Assembly: GCA_003254905.1 (NCBI GenBank)
Contig: QANU01004276.1
Coordinates: forward strand, 213,917 to 277,916
Direction: 5' to 3'
Length of the DNA: 64,000 nucleotides
DNA from: Nissolia schottii
Taxonomy: Eukaryota; Streptophyta; Magnoliopsida; Fabales; Fabaceae
Shown here: one piece after another, positions 53,913 through 64,000 of the stretch
How the letters are laid out: each line of letters begins with the position of its first letter
Position numbering within the stretch: position 1 is the stretch's first letter
The notes under the pieces: generated by a model
Told to the model about the DNA's origin: nothing
The model's database searches: none
Seen by the model: only the letters and a program-made list of their open reading frames with translations
Made by a program: the position numbers and the translations under genes

Positions 53913-55478
53913 ATTCACATCAAATCTCCACTAATTAAATTGGTCCCTTGACTGAATTAGCCAAAGGCCCAAAGCGGTCATCTTTGCAAAAGAGAAATTT
54001 TTGTGTGTTTATAAAATATGTTTAATGAGTGTTACATGAGTACTATTAACCATAAATTTTAATTTAAATTATTTAAAAAATATATAAAATACTTAAAATT
54101 AATGATTAATAATGCTTATAAAATATACATTAAATATGCTCCATATTTCTTCTTCTTGCATTTTCTTTGCAAATGGTACTCCTGATTGTTGGATAGGAAG
54201 AATCTGGAGCTAGTGTATACCCTACAAGATCATGTCATGGTCAGTTTGGACCCCATATGTATAATATATATATTAATTTTTTTTGGTACTTCTTTCTTAA
54301 TTTGTTGAAATAGGCTAGCTGCTTGTGCAATATCCCCCCTTGCTACAAATTCCCCTTTGCATGTGGTCCTTCCCTTCCTTCCGCAAAGGCAAAGCAATTG
54401 GAATTGTACATATTCTTCTTGATGGGAATCATAGTGTGATCATGATATATACTGATCAGCACACATACATCAAATATCTAGCCAAAGTAAAAGGAAGCCA
54501 GATTTTTCTTAGAGAAATTACGAAGGAAATATGAATTAAAATTCTGCCCAATAACGTATACAGATAAAAATATAATCAAGGATTATAATGTTTTTTAAAA
54601 AAAAGCAAGTAAAAGAACTAGACCTCTAAGTATTACAGGTAGTTAGCAAATGAGAATGATAATTTGTGCATAAGAAACACCTAAGGACAAATGATGAGAT
54701 GATAGGTAATGAGATGAGACAAAGAAATATAGGTAAACCACATTCATTTTTAATTAATTTCTAGGTGTCTACAAATAAAATATCTCGTGTATATAAACTT
54801 ACAAAAGAAGAGGGATATATAGATTGAATTGTTCTTGCTTATACGATTTATAAACTCCCTCAGTTTTCTCACTCTAACTAGATTTGTGATCTTCTTCAAC
54901 AGCCACAGCTGTGCTAGCTCGACGTCTAACTGCAAATTAATACGAAGGTTAGTCAGTGGCCATTATACGCCTAAGTATATATTTATCCGAGAAACTGATA
55001 ATTAGTTAATGCTACAAATTCAATTTTGAGGGGGCAAAAACTGGGTTCAGTGACAGAAATAAACATGCTAATCTGCCCGGGGGAGAACAGTAACACATAC
55101 ATGATCATTAATTAATAATTAAGCTATTTGTTATGAATGAATCTAGCTAGTTACTTTCACCATTTTTGAATAATTATTTATCTTTCTATTTTATTATTTC
55201 TATAAATAACTGTATACTTTCTTAATATAAATAACATTAATTACTTTTTTTATTATACACTTATTAAATAAATTTCTTAAGAGAAGAGTAGATGAGAGAA
55301 AAAAAATAAAAAAGGGTATTAAATAAGAATAGTTTTGTAAAATAATATAATTTTTAACCATTTTCCTAATATCTACACATAACTTAAAATGAATAATTAA
55401 TTGAGAATAAAGAAAACATAGAAATGGAAAGTAGACAGGGGTGAGTGAGAATAGAGGAATTGAGGATGAAATTAAGGT

Positions 55479-55599
55479 GATGACAGAAGCATAGAGAGCA
55501 CAAAGGAGTGAGATACACAATTGATGAGTTGATGAGTGAGTTCCATGCAGATGTATACATGTATGCATATCATCCTCTGTGCTCTCTATCTTCTGTCAA
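55479..55599 (-). ncRNA. MIR156/157: MIR156/157 microRNA precursor (core hairpin)
   Basis: Read on the minus strand, the 5' arm (55599-55579) starts TTGACAGAAGATAGAGAG and finishes CAC, equal to the known plant miR157 (miR156 family) mature sequence over all 21 bases. The 3' arm (55499-55479) reads GCTCTCTATGCTTCTGTCAT plus C, the expected star strand with small bulge differences from Arabidopsis miR157*. The loop begins with AGAGGATGATATGCAT and returns through TCTCACTCCTTTGT, as in known precursors. The two arms pair with the usual offset, giving a foldback of about 120 nt. miR156/157 represses SPL transcription factors and controls juvenile-to-adult phase change. The transcript should start at coordinates above 55600, close to the assembly gap at 55816-55927. 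Overlapping short ORFs are not real genes. Confidence 0.95.
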
Positions 55600-55815
55600 C
55601 AACTCCTTATCAACTACTGCCTCCCTCTATACCTCTTTTTCCCCAGATACTACTACTGTTCAATTCATGCATGAATTATGACCATATAAACAAAAGCATA
55701 ATTAATAAAGGAAAATAGTCATGTATATATGGAAGAAAGGAAAGGGAGGAGCGGTCGTCGATCAAAGGGAGGGAGGAAGAAATAAAGATGAAAAAAGTGG
55801 GGTGTGGGGTGTGTG

Positions 55816-55960
55816 NNNNNNNNNNNNNNNNNNNNNNNNNNNNNNNNNNNNNNNNNNNNNNNNNNNNNNNNNNNNNNNNNNNNNNNNNNNNNNNNNNNNN
55901 NNNNNNNNNNNNNNNNNNNNNNNNNNNCATTCAAACCCCCCCCCCCCCCCCCCCCCCCCC
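55816..55960. other. Assembly gap (112 N) and adjoining poly(C) run
   Basis: N from 55816 to 55927, then 25 consecutive C at 55936-55960. The poly(C) next to a gap may be a real homopolymer that broke the assembly or an artefact. It lies in the presumed promoter region of the microRNA gene. Confidence 0.95.
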
Positions 55961-57496
55961 ACAAATAAATAAATTGAAAAAAGAATTGGTAAAAGGGGCC
56001 TTCGAATTAATTCAAATAATAATATTCCATTAGACTACTAGCTAGGTAGTACCAATACGATGCATTAATATTGCAATGACCCTTTCCACATATATGATAC
56101 TCTACACATTGCAACAGCATATCTCACCGAGATAATTAAAGCAAAATGTTTTCATCCTCATGAAGTGTGAGGCATTGTGTTAGAGTCATATTTTATACAC
56201 TATTAAATGAAATCTCATGCATGTATGAACTTTATTGAAATATCATTTAATAGTGAAATAATGAATAAAATGTGAATTAACATGTTATCCCACACCCTAT
56301 GAATTCAAATAACACCCTCATAATTAAAACATAATTGAGAGAATATTTTAGTTGGTACTTTAATTTTCTGTCGGTGTACACGTTAGTCACTTACCAAAAA
56401 AGCTTTTAATTGATCTCTGAATGCTCCTAATTGATCCAAAAACATTTTAAGCATTATCTCCATTAGTCCTTATATTTTGGATGGAAAAAATAACAAGAGT
56501 AACATTTGAAATGTTTAAGACTAATTTGAACCTTGAGCAACCTATGTAAGCATTGATAAAAAATTTAGAAACCAATTTGGTATTCCCAAATTATCCTCGA
56601 AAGTACACCCTATGAATGTAACATCCTAACAACCCATTCATTCACGTAGTTATAATCCCATGCATGCCAATTAATTATTATAGCATCTCCATTATGTACA
56701 TAGATTGTAATATACTATATGCTCCCCCTCTACTATTGCAATTCAATTAATTCATTTATATAAACATATTATTTGAACCCATGGAATTAGGATGGAATTA
56801 GGAGTTGTGTAATTTTTTAGGGACTAGTTATACATAATTAACGACATGAATTATATTATATACTGTTCAAACTAATTAATTACAGTAGTACTACTGCAGT
56901 GGTGCGCACTACAAGATCCACCCTTAACCGATTTATATATGCACCCATGTGAAATGGGGATTTCTGTAAATCTAGTGAGATCATCATTATATCTCCGACT
57001 GATGCAACTTAATAGCTCATATATAGATGGTGGTTGTGATTCACATATCTTTCACCTACGATCACTTCTTACTATGTAGTAGTCTGTGGGGCCCTCTATT
57101 CAAATACTCCACTGGAGTAGGGACCTTCCACGGGTCAAGCCAAGTAAACTTGTCTCTCTGGTGCCTCCCGAAAATAAATATATTCGTTGTGTTAGGGATA
57201 TATTTCAAATCATATAACCAATTGTTTGATTGTTTGATGAGTGATAAATAGTTTGTATCTACGTAAGAATGGTGACACAAATTTAATTTTTAGGGGAACA
57301 TAAACTTAAATGATTCTTACATTTTCAAAATACTTACCAATTGATTATTTTAATGATTTAACCAGAATTTTTATTTATCAAAATTACTATATGAAACATA
57401 AAATAGTGGCAAAATTTAATGGCTTTAATATTAGAAATTATTACAAACAAATAAATTTAATTGAAAGAAATAAATGTCATCCAAGATAATAAAAAA

Positions 57497-57660
57497 AGTT
57501 TTACTAACAAGTATTCTTAAAGTACTTGTTAAAAAGTTTAAAGTAAGAAAAAATTAAATATTTTCAACACGCCCAATGCATTAACAACTTTAAAATCTTA
57601 TAACTTTAATATATTATTTTTGTTTTAAACTTTTAAACGAGTGAGAACTTGTTAGTTTTC
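57497..57660. repeat. MITE with AACAAGT-type ends, third copy
   Basis: The left arm TTTACTAACAAGTATTCTTA then AAGTACTTGTTAAAAAGTTT faces a right arm AAACTTTTAAACGAGTGAGA then ACTTGTTAGTTTTC. It belongs with the copies at 18001-18355. Confidence 0.6.
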
Positions 57661-57722
57661 CGTGATAGAAAAACTTCCGTATTTGTTTGGTCTCAGTTGA
57701 ATTATTGCATTTGAATTTGAGT

Positions 57723-57842
57723 AGTGTTATTTTAATACCAAAGTTGGTGTAACCACCAACCACCTCTCTTACTAATATTATGTGTCTCACACTCACATCA
57801 TTAATATTTGTGGTTACATCAAATTTGATGTCAAATAACATT
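57723..57842. repeat. MITE-like inverted repeat, 120 bp
   Basis: The left arm AGTGTTATTTTAATACCAAA then GTTGGTGTAACCAC is inverted at the right as GTGGTTACATCAAATTTGAT then GTCAAATAACATT. It is non-coding, and the ends and size fit a MITE. The target duplication is not clear. Confidence 0.65.
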
Positions 57843-60800
57843 TTCCTTTGGATTTTATCACTACAACCTGACTAATTCGGCTCCGTCAAACTTACTACTT
57901 TAATTTCATTTGTGCAAATGTCTGATTTGTGGTGAAGCATGCAAAGCTTTGTTTTATGTCCATATTCAAATATTAATAAAAGATAAAGGCTTGTTAATTA
58001 TTTGAGCATATTAAAAGGCCTAAACATTTTATTACTTCTACCATACCTATTATATCAATAAATTTTATAATGTGTGTGAGAAAAATAATAAAGTGTATGT
58101 AATTTTTAATATATTCTAGCAACATTTTTGTAAAAGGAAAGCTAGGTTAGCTATCTATATATCCGTGTGGTCAGGGTTACAGGATCTGTCTCTATACATA
58201 CAAATAATATCAGTTTGGCGCTATGCCATCCAACACTCATTGCAACAGTAGAGTAGAGGTATCCAATATGCATCAATGCAAAAGACAAGCAGGGAAAGAT
58301 GGTCATGAAATAGAAAGAACTAGAAATCAATGGGCCACATTAATTGATTGCGGAGGGAGCAGACAACAAATCAAATCAAATTAACCTTCTTTTCACAGAA
58401 TTGAGGCTCATGTTTTAAGTACTCATTAGATGGAACTTGTATATATCAGCTTTTCGTACTACATTTTCTTTCACCAACATGTTCTACATTGAGAAATTCT
58501 TTTGTTCTCCCTATAAGAAATCAATTCATGTTTCACATAAAAATATATATCATTGACTATATTTTTTTCTATTACAATTTTTTTTTATTAAGAATGATTA
58601 ATAATATAGTAAACATCTTATGTAGAGTATAATATAGTAAACAATTTTGTAGAGAATAAAGTAAATACAAGGAAAACATTATTCCTTATTATCATTTCCT
58701 ATTTTTACTATTATTTTCAGTGAATATTTGAGAAAAAAGAAATAAAAACAAAAACTAAACACAACTTTTCACACATGACCATTGGAAAATGAATACATAA
58801 ATAAACCAATCAGTTGCATGTGCTTCATTGTGAGCTGACACTATATAGAAGAAACAAACACAAAATGTTAAATACTTTGGAAATGTGTAAACTGGCTATA
58901 AAGTATAAACAATTATTAATTAGTTTAATATTTTATTGTACATTGATCCTGTATTCCTTTGCTTAGGCTTCAAAATTAGTTTTCAAATTTGCAACGCATA
59001 TGGATTCATCTGCAGTACAAAATGCAATAGAAAAGAATGTTATTCTGTATCACTTGTATAATATTTGAGAGTACATAAATCTTCTTCTCTTTAGCAAATG
59101 AAACGCTACCACCAGAAATGTTATATATTGACATGTTATTTTTCTCTTCAACGTGATTTTTATAAAGATTCAGTACTCGGGTGTGAAAGAGGAGAAGATG
59201 TAGCAGCATGGCAATAAAGTCAACGATGAGAAAGAACACTTTTCCACGCCCTCAAATTGCCAAAGGAAGCATGGAAAAGGAAAGGGAGCACCCCTCAGCA
59301 ACACATTAATTCCCGATTTATATTATTTGTTGTCATAGTACAATATAGGATACCAACTCACTTTTAATTCATCATTAAATGTGATCTCAATTAAGTCAAC
59401 ATTCATTAAGATCCTAATAATACATGTGTTTCATGTACCACGAGTACAACTAACATTTTTCTTAATTCCTTATCCCTTTCTAAGTCTCATTAGCCCAAAA
59501 AAAAAAGAGAAAAATGAAAAAGGAGCTAGCAACGCACAAAAGAGGGAGGGGGTTATAGTGCTCACTAAAGTAAAGAGAGAAAGGCGAGTTTATCTTCAAC
59601 ACACCTGTCAAAACCCCATACCTTCTTTCCTCATTTGGCCTCAAATAGGGCCCACCTCATCAATAACTTGAGAATCAGAGGTTGTACAGATGCTGCCACA
59701 CAGCGTGGACACTGTACCATTGGACACTAATATAATAGAGAATGTATCCTTGCATATTAAACATGAATATGTTCGCTCATGTTATAAATATATATATATA
59801 TATATATATATAAATATTTAAATTAGGTCGTATAAATTTTAATGAGATTTTACTTGTTTAAAATATTTGTATATTTCATTCATACCCTCATGACCAAACA
59901 TGATCATATAATATATCTATGATGGAACCTTTCTTATTTTCCCAATTTTGGTCTCAGCAGGATTGACCATCCATGCATGTGTGTGTGTTTTCAATGCTAA
60001 CAGGCCAATCCAATGGATTCTTTGGGTTGGGTACCACGTGCCCACCTTGATTGGCCAATATAAGGTTCTGGTTCTCTCTTGGAAAACAAAAGAAGAAAGT
60101 TAGGATAAGAAGGGGGAAAATATGATTCAAAATGAGCCCAACAGCATCAACATATTGCTCTCCTCTACAAATATCTTCTTACAGCTTTTGATTGGTTATG
60201 GTATGGAATTATGTTTTTGCAATGGAATCTTTGAAAAAAGAATCAATAATCAAAATGGGTAGCGTTTAGACCACGGAGACCTGACCTACAAGACATATAT
60301 GGAAGGCCATGCAATTCTGTTATTTAAGTGTAGTTAAGTCACCTTTAAAGTTTCAATTCTGTTATTTGAGCTAGCTAGCTGCAAGATAACAGAACATATG
60401 CATGTGCACTTTAATTATTCAGCGTAGGGAAGGACAGAGAAAAAATGAGAATGATGAAAAATGAGAGAGAGCGAGCGAGCTAACTAATAGAAATAGGTAT
60501 ATACTATGTATTATATTCTTTCTTTCTTTCTTTCTTATGAGATTAATAATAATAAAAAAGAGAGAGAGTTAGAGCCAGGTGGGTCAGTATTAGACCAACA
60601 CTTAAAAAGGGAATTAATTCCATATTGGTCTGAAAAACTTTTCAACTAATTAGAGAGAATGATGAGCACATGGATGAGGTGGGACACACACCCCACACTC
60701 CACTAGCCAAATCCCGACCATGGTGGTGGCAAATCATATAATTGAGAATTGAATTGAATTGAATCTCGGCATCAGCAAGTGCGGCAAACGGGGTTTTCCC

Positions 60801-62335
60801 TTCCCACTTCACTCATGAATATGGTTCTGTTTTGCAATGAACCCAACCCTTATCTTGTACTAGCTAGCAACATCTAGCTAGAACTACTTCTGGCTTTGCG
60901 GCTGATTATGCTACGGTAACATACCATGACGAATGAGATAACAGTAAATACGAGAAACAATGGCAGTGATATAGATAGATTATTAGCTAGCACTTTTATT
61001 ATTACTATTATTGTTATTATAGCTAGACACTTCTGCTGTGGGAATTTGTCCTTACATCCATTAATTAAGCTAAACAACAAATAAATTGGTCACTTCATGG
61101 AGTCTTGACATGAAAGTGGTTGATTAAATCCGATTGTACACGCAACTACAGAAACTTGGGCACAAATAAAGTTTATTTTGCATCCTATTCTTGTCTATCA
61201 AACTCAACTACATCCATAGGAACTGACACTTATCAATATTTGACTTAATCCACAACTTTTACGGAAATATCTATGAGTAGTAGAGAGTAAATTAATTAAT
61301 TAATTTATTTTGACTGAAAAGGGTAACTTTCAACATTATTCCTTGTAGTTCTAATGATCATAGATATTACCATATGCAGTGTTACTGCTGCAACGACAGC
61401 TTCTGAGCTTCTTAACACTTGGGATAATTAAACGCTGCAATAGTTGCAAACTAATCCAAGATCAGCTCTCCTTGCAAAAATACTAATTCACATGGAGCCT
61501 TAATTATGACCTTGATGCTGCAAGTTGCTGTGCTTTCATTATCAGTCTCAGCACGATGAATTGTCCACCTTGTGTAAAAGAGGCAAGAGGGTACGAATGC
61601 ATGTTGTGGGTATTTTGTGTGAAAAAGGAAAAGGAAAAGAAAAGGTCAAAGGAGTAAAGACGACTGTGTTGCAATTGGATAACGACTGCTTCATTTATGT
61701 ACTGGAAGCAAGAACATGCAGTTGGTATATGTCGATAGCGACCAAGAAACTATCTAGAGCCATAGATTATATAATCCGTGTTTAAAGTTGGCGTTCTTGT
61801 CCCGGATAAAGTTCCAAATTATTTATTCAATTGAATCAGCACTAAGCAGATATGTATCTTCAAATGTCCTTTTCTGAAATTGATCTGCGGCAATCAATTT
61901 TGTTGGCCTAAACCATATCATAGCTCAACTCTGAAGCAAAATATGCCTGCCAATGGCCTTGCCATTATTGTTGATCATATTGAACAAAAATTGGTCCACT
62001 ACTTGCTAGTAGCGTTACTTCATAAGTGCAATTCCAACAACTTCAAGGACAGTCCCCGTCGTGGCTGGCTCGTGCTGAATGAATTTCTAGCAAATTAAGT
62101 GGTTTAGGTTAAAAGAAGTTATGATATTCCTTATTATTACAAATGCCAGGCAACTAGAATACAAGCATCAAGGGTTATTCAAATTCAATAATGGTTTAGG
62201 TGTTGGTCTCCAAAAATGGGTTAGGTTGCCCATAACATTTAATTTAACCATGAGCAACAAGTTCAATATAAAGGGAAAATTAGTACTAATTTGATCTAAT
62301 CACAGGGAACTCAACTCGCTGAAGTTTGATGAACA
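57843..62335. other. Gene-poor region upstream of the dirigent gene
   Basis: About 4.5 kb with no supported coding gene. The longest ORF (61525-61785, 86 aa) has no recognisable domain and no family support. A CCAAT-containing inverted pair (GGCCAATCC near 60003 and ATTGGCCAATATAA near 60050) looks promoter-like but precedes no identified gene. Confidence 0.45.
62267..62273 (+). promoter_or_regulatory. Candidate TATA box of the dirigent gene
   Basis: TATAAAG lies 63 bp before the dirigent ATG, which would place transcription start near 62300. Confidence 0.4.
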
Positions 62336-62869
62336 ATGTTGCCAAGGATCATATTCTGCACAGCAGTTACACTAGCAACAATAGCAGTAATTCTTTTGGC
62401 TTTGTTATCATCACCGTCACCACACAACAAGAGCCTTTCAAGTAGGCCTCTGCTCGATCTGTCCCTGTACATCCAACAGCCTCACATATCAACCTCAAAC
62501 ACACAGACACAGCCATTACCATACAGTGAAGATGGCAGAGCATTCATTTTCCACCGCGTGCTCACGGAGGGGCCAGAGAACACTTCAGAGGTTGTGGGTA
62601 AAGCACAGGGGTTCATAATACCCGCGGACCAGTTCGTTGAATCGCCATTCAATGTCATGTGTCTGAGCTTTGACACCCCTCATCGTTCGGGTAGCCTGAG
62701 TGTGGAGCCCAAGGAGGTTGCCCACAATGACAGGCACGAATTCAAGGTCGTGGGCGGGACAGGTTCCTTCGCCTTTGCTCGCGGTGTCGCTGTTTTTACT
62801 CAGAGTGAAGTTGCTTCAACTTACCATGTCAAACTCCACCTTGAATTCCCAAAACATTCTCATAAGTAA
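62336..62869 (+). CDS. Dirigent protein, intronless
   Basis: A single 177-residue ORF. Residues 4-26 form a hydrophobic N-terminal segment (IIFCTAVTLATIAVILLALL), consistent with a signal peptide or anchor. Dirigent beta-barrel motifs follow: VVGKAQGFI at 86-94 and FKVVGGTGSFAFARG at 136-150. Dirigent proteins act in the apoplast, steering stereoselective coupling of phenoxy radicals in lignan and lignin-related metabolism. N-glycosylation sequons are NKS (31-33) and NTS (82-84). Lack of introns and length fit the family. The usual YxHD-type opening is replaced by FIFHRVLTEG, and the middle is divergent, so this is a distant subfamily with unknown substrate and stereochemistry. Confidence 0.9.
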   Translation: MLPRIIFCTAVTLATIAVILLALLSSPSPHNKSLSSRPLLDLSLYIQQPHISTSNTQTQPLPYSEDGRAFIFHRVLTEGPENTSEVVGKAQGFIIPADQFVESPFNVMCLSFDTPHRSGSLSVEPKEVAHNDRHEFKVVGGTGSFAFARGVAVFTQSEVASTYHVKLHLEFPKHSHK

Positions 62870-63031
62870 CCCTGATGCTGTAGATTATACACTTTATATG
62901 TTAATAATGTGTTGTAGTCAGTAGTTTGGAGTATGAATTAATATTTACCGATTCTGTTTTTGGTTTTGTTCAATTTGGCTGAGTAGAGATCCGCAAGTTC
63001 ACAGGGGTTTCTGCATAGAAAAACAGAACGT

Positions 63032-63083
63032 GTCCCACATCGGTTGTGGACTGAAGCGAAGAGGTGCAAGAGCATATATAAAA
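63032..63083 (+). promoter_or_regulatory. Plant snRNA promoter: USE plus TATA, Pol II spacing
   Basis: The upstream sequence element GTCCCACATCG is at 63032-63042 and a TATATAAAA box at 63075-63083, separated by 32 bp. In plants this wider spacing (about four helical turns) marks Pol II snRNA genes (U1, U2, U4, U5), while Pol III genes such as U6 have one turn less. The U4 RNA starts about 26 bp after the TATA box. Confidence 0.92.
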
Positions 63084-63108
63084 CCACGGAGTGGCTGCGG
63101 AGACAAAT

Positions 63109-63261
63109 ATCTTTGCGCTTGGGGCAATGACGCAGCTAGTGAGGTTCTAACCGAGGCGCGTCTATTGCTGGTTGAAAACTATTTCCAAACCCCCTCTTAG
63201 GCCTGGGTTTGGCCCAGGCCTTTGAGAATTTCTGGAAGGGCCTCCTTTTGGATAAGGCCCT
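63109..63261 (+). ncRNA. U4: U4 spliceosomal snRNA
   Basis: The RNA starts ATCTTTGCGCTTGGGGCAAT and continues with GACGCAGCTAGTGAGGTTCT and AACCGAGGCGCGTCTATTGC, the conserved U4 regions that pair with U6 in stem II, form the 5' stem-loop (kink-turn, 15.5K/Snu13 binding) and pair in stem I. A central hairpin GGCCTGGGTTTGGCCCAGGC is at 63200-63219, the Sm site AATTTCTGG at 63227-63235, and a terminal hairpin closed by AGGGCC/GGCCCT at about 63237-63261. The length of about 153 nt matches plant U4. With an intact promoter and 3' box, it looks like a functional gene rather than a retrotransposed copy. Confidence 0.96.
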
Positions 63262-63262
63262 A

Positions 63263-63277
63263 CAAACACCAGTTCAA
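63263..63277 (+). terminator. Plant snRNA 3' box
   Basis: CAAACACCAGTTCAA fits the plant Pol II snRNA 3'-end signal CA(N)3-10AGTNNAA and directly follows the U4 terminal hairpin. It directs 3'-end formation. Confidence 0.8.
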
Positions 63278-63384
63278 TATTGCTTTTATTCAAGAGGTAA
63301 TAGTTTTTATCCCATCATCTTAATATTTCGCGGACTTTTTTCCCCTGTCTATGATAATGGATTTTCTAGTCAAGAAGGTGCCAC

Positions 63385-63790
63385 TGTTGGGCTGACTCTT
63401 ATAACCCAATAAATACGGCCCACGTAGTCCAGTCCGATGCATGTTTTCCCAGGGCTAATAGCCTATATAAGTCTTCGACGGAAAAAAAAAAAAAAGAATA
63501 GTTAAAGAACTATTAAGTAACATTTTACTCCAAAAACTGTCCTACCTTTAACAATTAACGATAAATAATTTTAATTTTTTATTTATCTTTCAATACAAAT
63601 GAATTAAATATGTGGTAGAAATTGAGTCAGCTTTTTTTTTATAGAGACGCAGTCATGTTAATAGGATGAGTCCTTTGGAGTGACATAAACATGAGGGTGT
63701 TGGGCTGACTCTTAACAACCCAATAAAATGGGGTAAATATTGACCCAACTTAGTCAAATCTGATGATGCATGTTGGCCCAGGTTTAATCT
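63385..63790. repeat. Dispersed direct repeat, two diverged copies (63385-63455 and 63697-63790)
   Basis: Both copies begin GTTGGGCTGACTCTTA, continue AACCCAATAAA, and share GATGCATGTT followed by CCCAGG, with length differences between. They lie 310 bp apart downstream of the U4 gene. The remainder of the window to 64000 is AT-rich with no gene seen. Confidence 0.7.
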
Positions 63791-64000
63791 TATGACAAAG
63801 GAAAAGGGCTTTGGAGGTTATTTCGCTACAGTATTTTTTTTTCTTTAATATTCTATAAATATGTTTTTTTTATATATAAATATGAAAGAATATAGTATAA
63901 GAAAAAATTGTAAGAATTTAGCCATGTTTTATTTAGATATTGTGCCACATCTAAGAGTTAATATCTCTAAATTGAATAGAAAGACTAATTGTGACAATTG

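Noticed and set aside
54750-54935. Possible terminal exon on the minus strand (acceptor-like ATTTGCAG near 54931 followed by RRASTAVAVEEDHKSS and a stop)
   Set aside because: No upstream coding exon or recognised protein family could be linked to it. It lies downstream of the MIR156/157 hairpin on the same strand and may be part of that non-coding transcript.
55200-55568. 122-aa minus-strand ORF overlapping the microRNA hairpin
   Set aside because: It reads through the microRNA star arm and AT-rich flank. The composition is not protein-like, and the conserved element there is the RNA.
57062-57280. 72-aa minus-strand ORF containing a KFTWLDPWKVPTPVEYL stretch
   Set aside because: It looks mildly protein-like but has no recognisable family, and the opposite strand is open as well. 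Too weak to call.
61525-61785. 86-aa plus-strand ORF
   Set aside because: No recognised domain, no promoter or splice context, and a length expected by chance.
63209-63412. 67-aa ORF in the 63.2-63.4 kb region
   Set aside because: It starts inside the U4 snRNA and runs through its 3' box, so it is a chance frame.

Overview
The window is nuclear DNA from a flowering plant. Genes are split by AT-rich introns with GT-AG borders. The proteins belong to plant families (WAT1/EamA transporter, LEA_2/NHL membrane protein, dirigent protein, plant nuclear poly(A) polymerase, DUF599). The long intergenic stretches are AT-rich and full of MITEs, solo LTRs and decayed Ty3/gypsy sequence. Intron sizes and repeat style suggest a eudicot, plausibly a legume, but the sequence alone does not fix the species. 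Two N runs (31533-31885 and 55816-55927) and a single N (20082) mark it as scaffolded draft sequence.

Layout. 0.4-2.1 kb: intronless CCT4, chaperonin subunit delta. 3.9-6.3 kb, minus: seven-exon WAT1-type transporter. 8.6-11.2 kb: decayed ORF and LTR-like sequence. 11.4-16.7 kb: nine-exon 2-oxoglutarate/Fe(II) dioxygenase of the At3g18210/At1g22950 type, with a 627-bp solo LTR in intron 1. 18.0-19.3 kb: MITEs and a 220-bp tandem repeat. 20.2-21.8 kb: three-exon LEA_2/NHL-like membrane protein. 22.5-30.7 kb: a transposon nest made of a Tourist-like MITE, a broken minus-strand gypsy pol, and a plus-strand accessory ORF split by a 2.8-kb solo LTR. 32.2-36.0 kb: twelve-exon PAPS1-type poly(A) polymerase. 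38.0-40.7 and 42.3-45.7 kb: a tandem pair of two-exon DUF599 membrane proteins. 46-62 kb: a long gene-poor region with hairpin and tandem repeats and, at 55.5 kb on the minus strand, a MIR156/157 hairpin. 62.3-62.9 kb: an intronless dirigent protein. 63.0-63.3 kb: a complete U4 snRNA gene with its own Pol II-type promoter and 3' box.

The genes are independent housekeeping or specialised plant genes rather than a pathway cluster. The only local gene family is the DUF599 pair. The most informative non-coding items are the MIR156/157 hairpin, the U4 gene, two solo LTRs with perfect 5-bp target duplications, the gypsy remnant with an opposite-strand ORF, and an unusual array of GAAATCGG/CCGATTTC hairpins at 49.8-50.1 kb. 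I found no clear evidence for a wholly new multi-gene system. The hairpin array and the two distant clusters of the same ACAAACTTT word are the least explained structures. All exon joins were made by eye from reading frame and splice sites.
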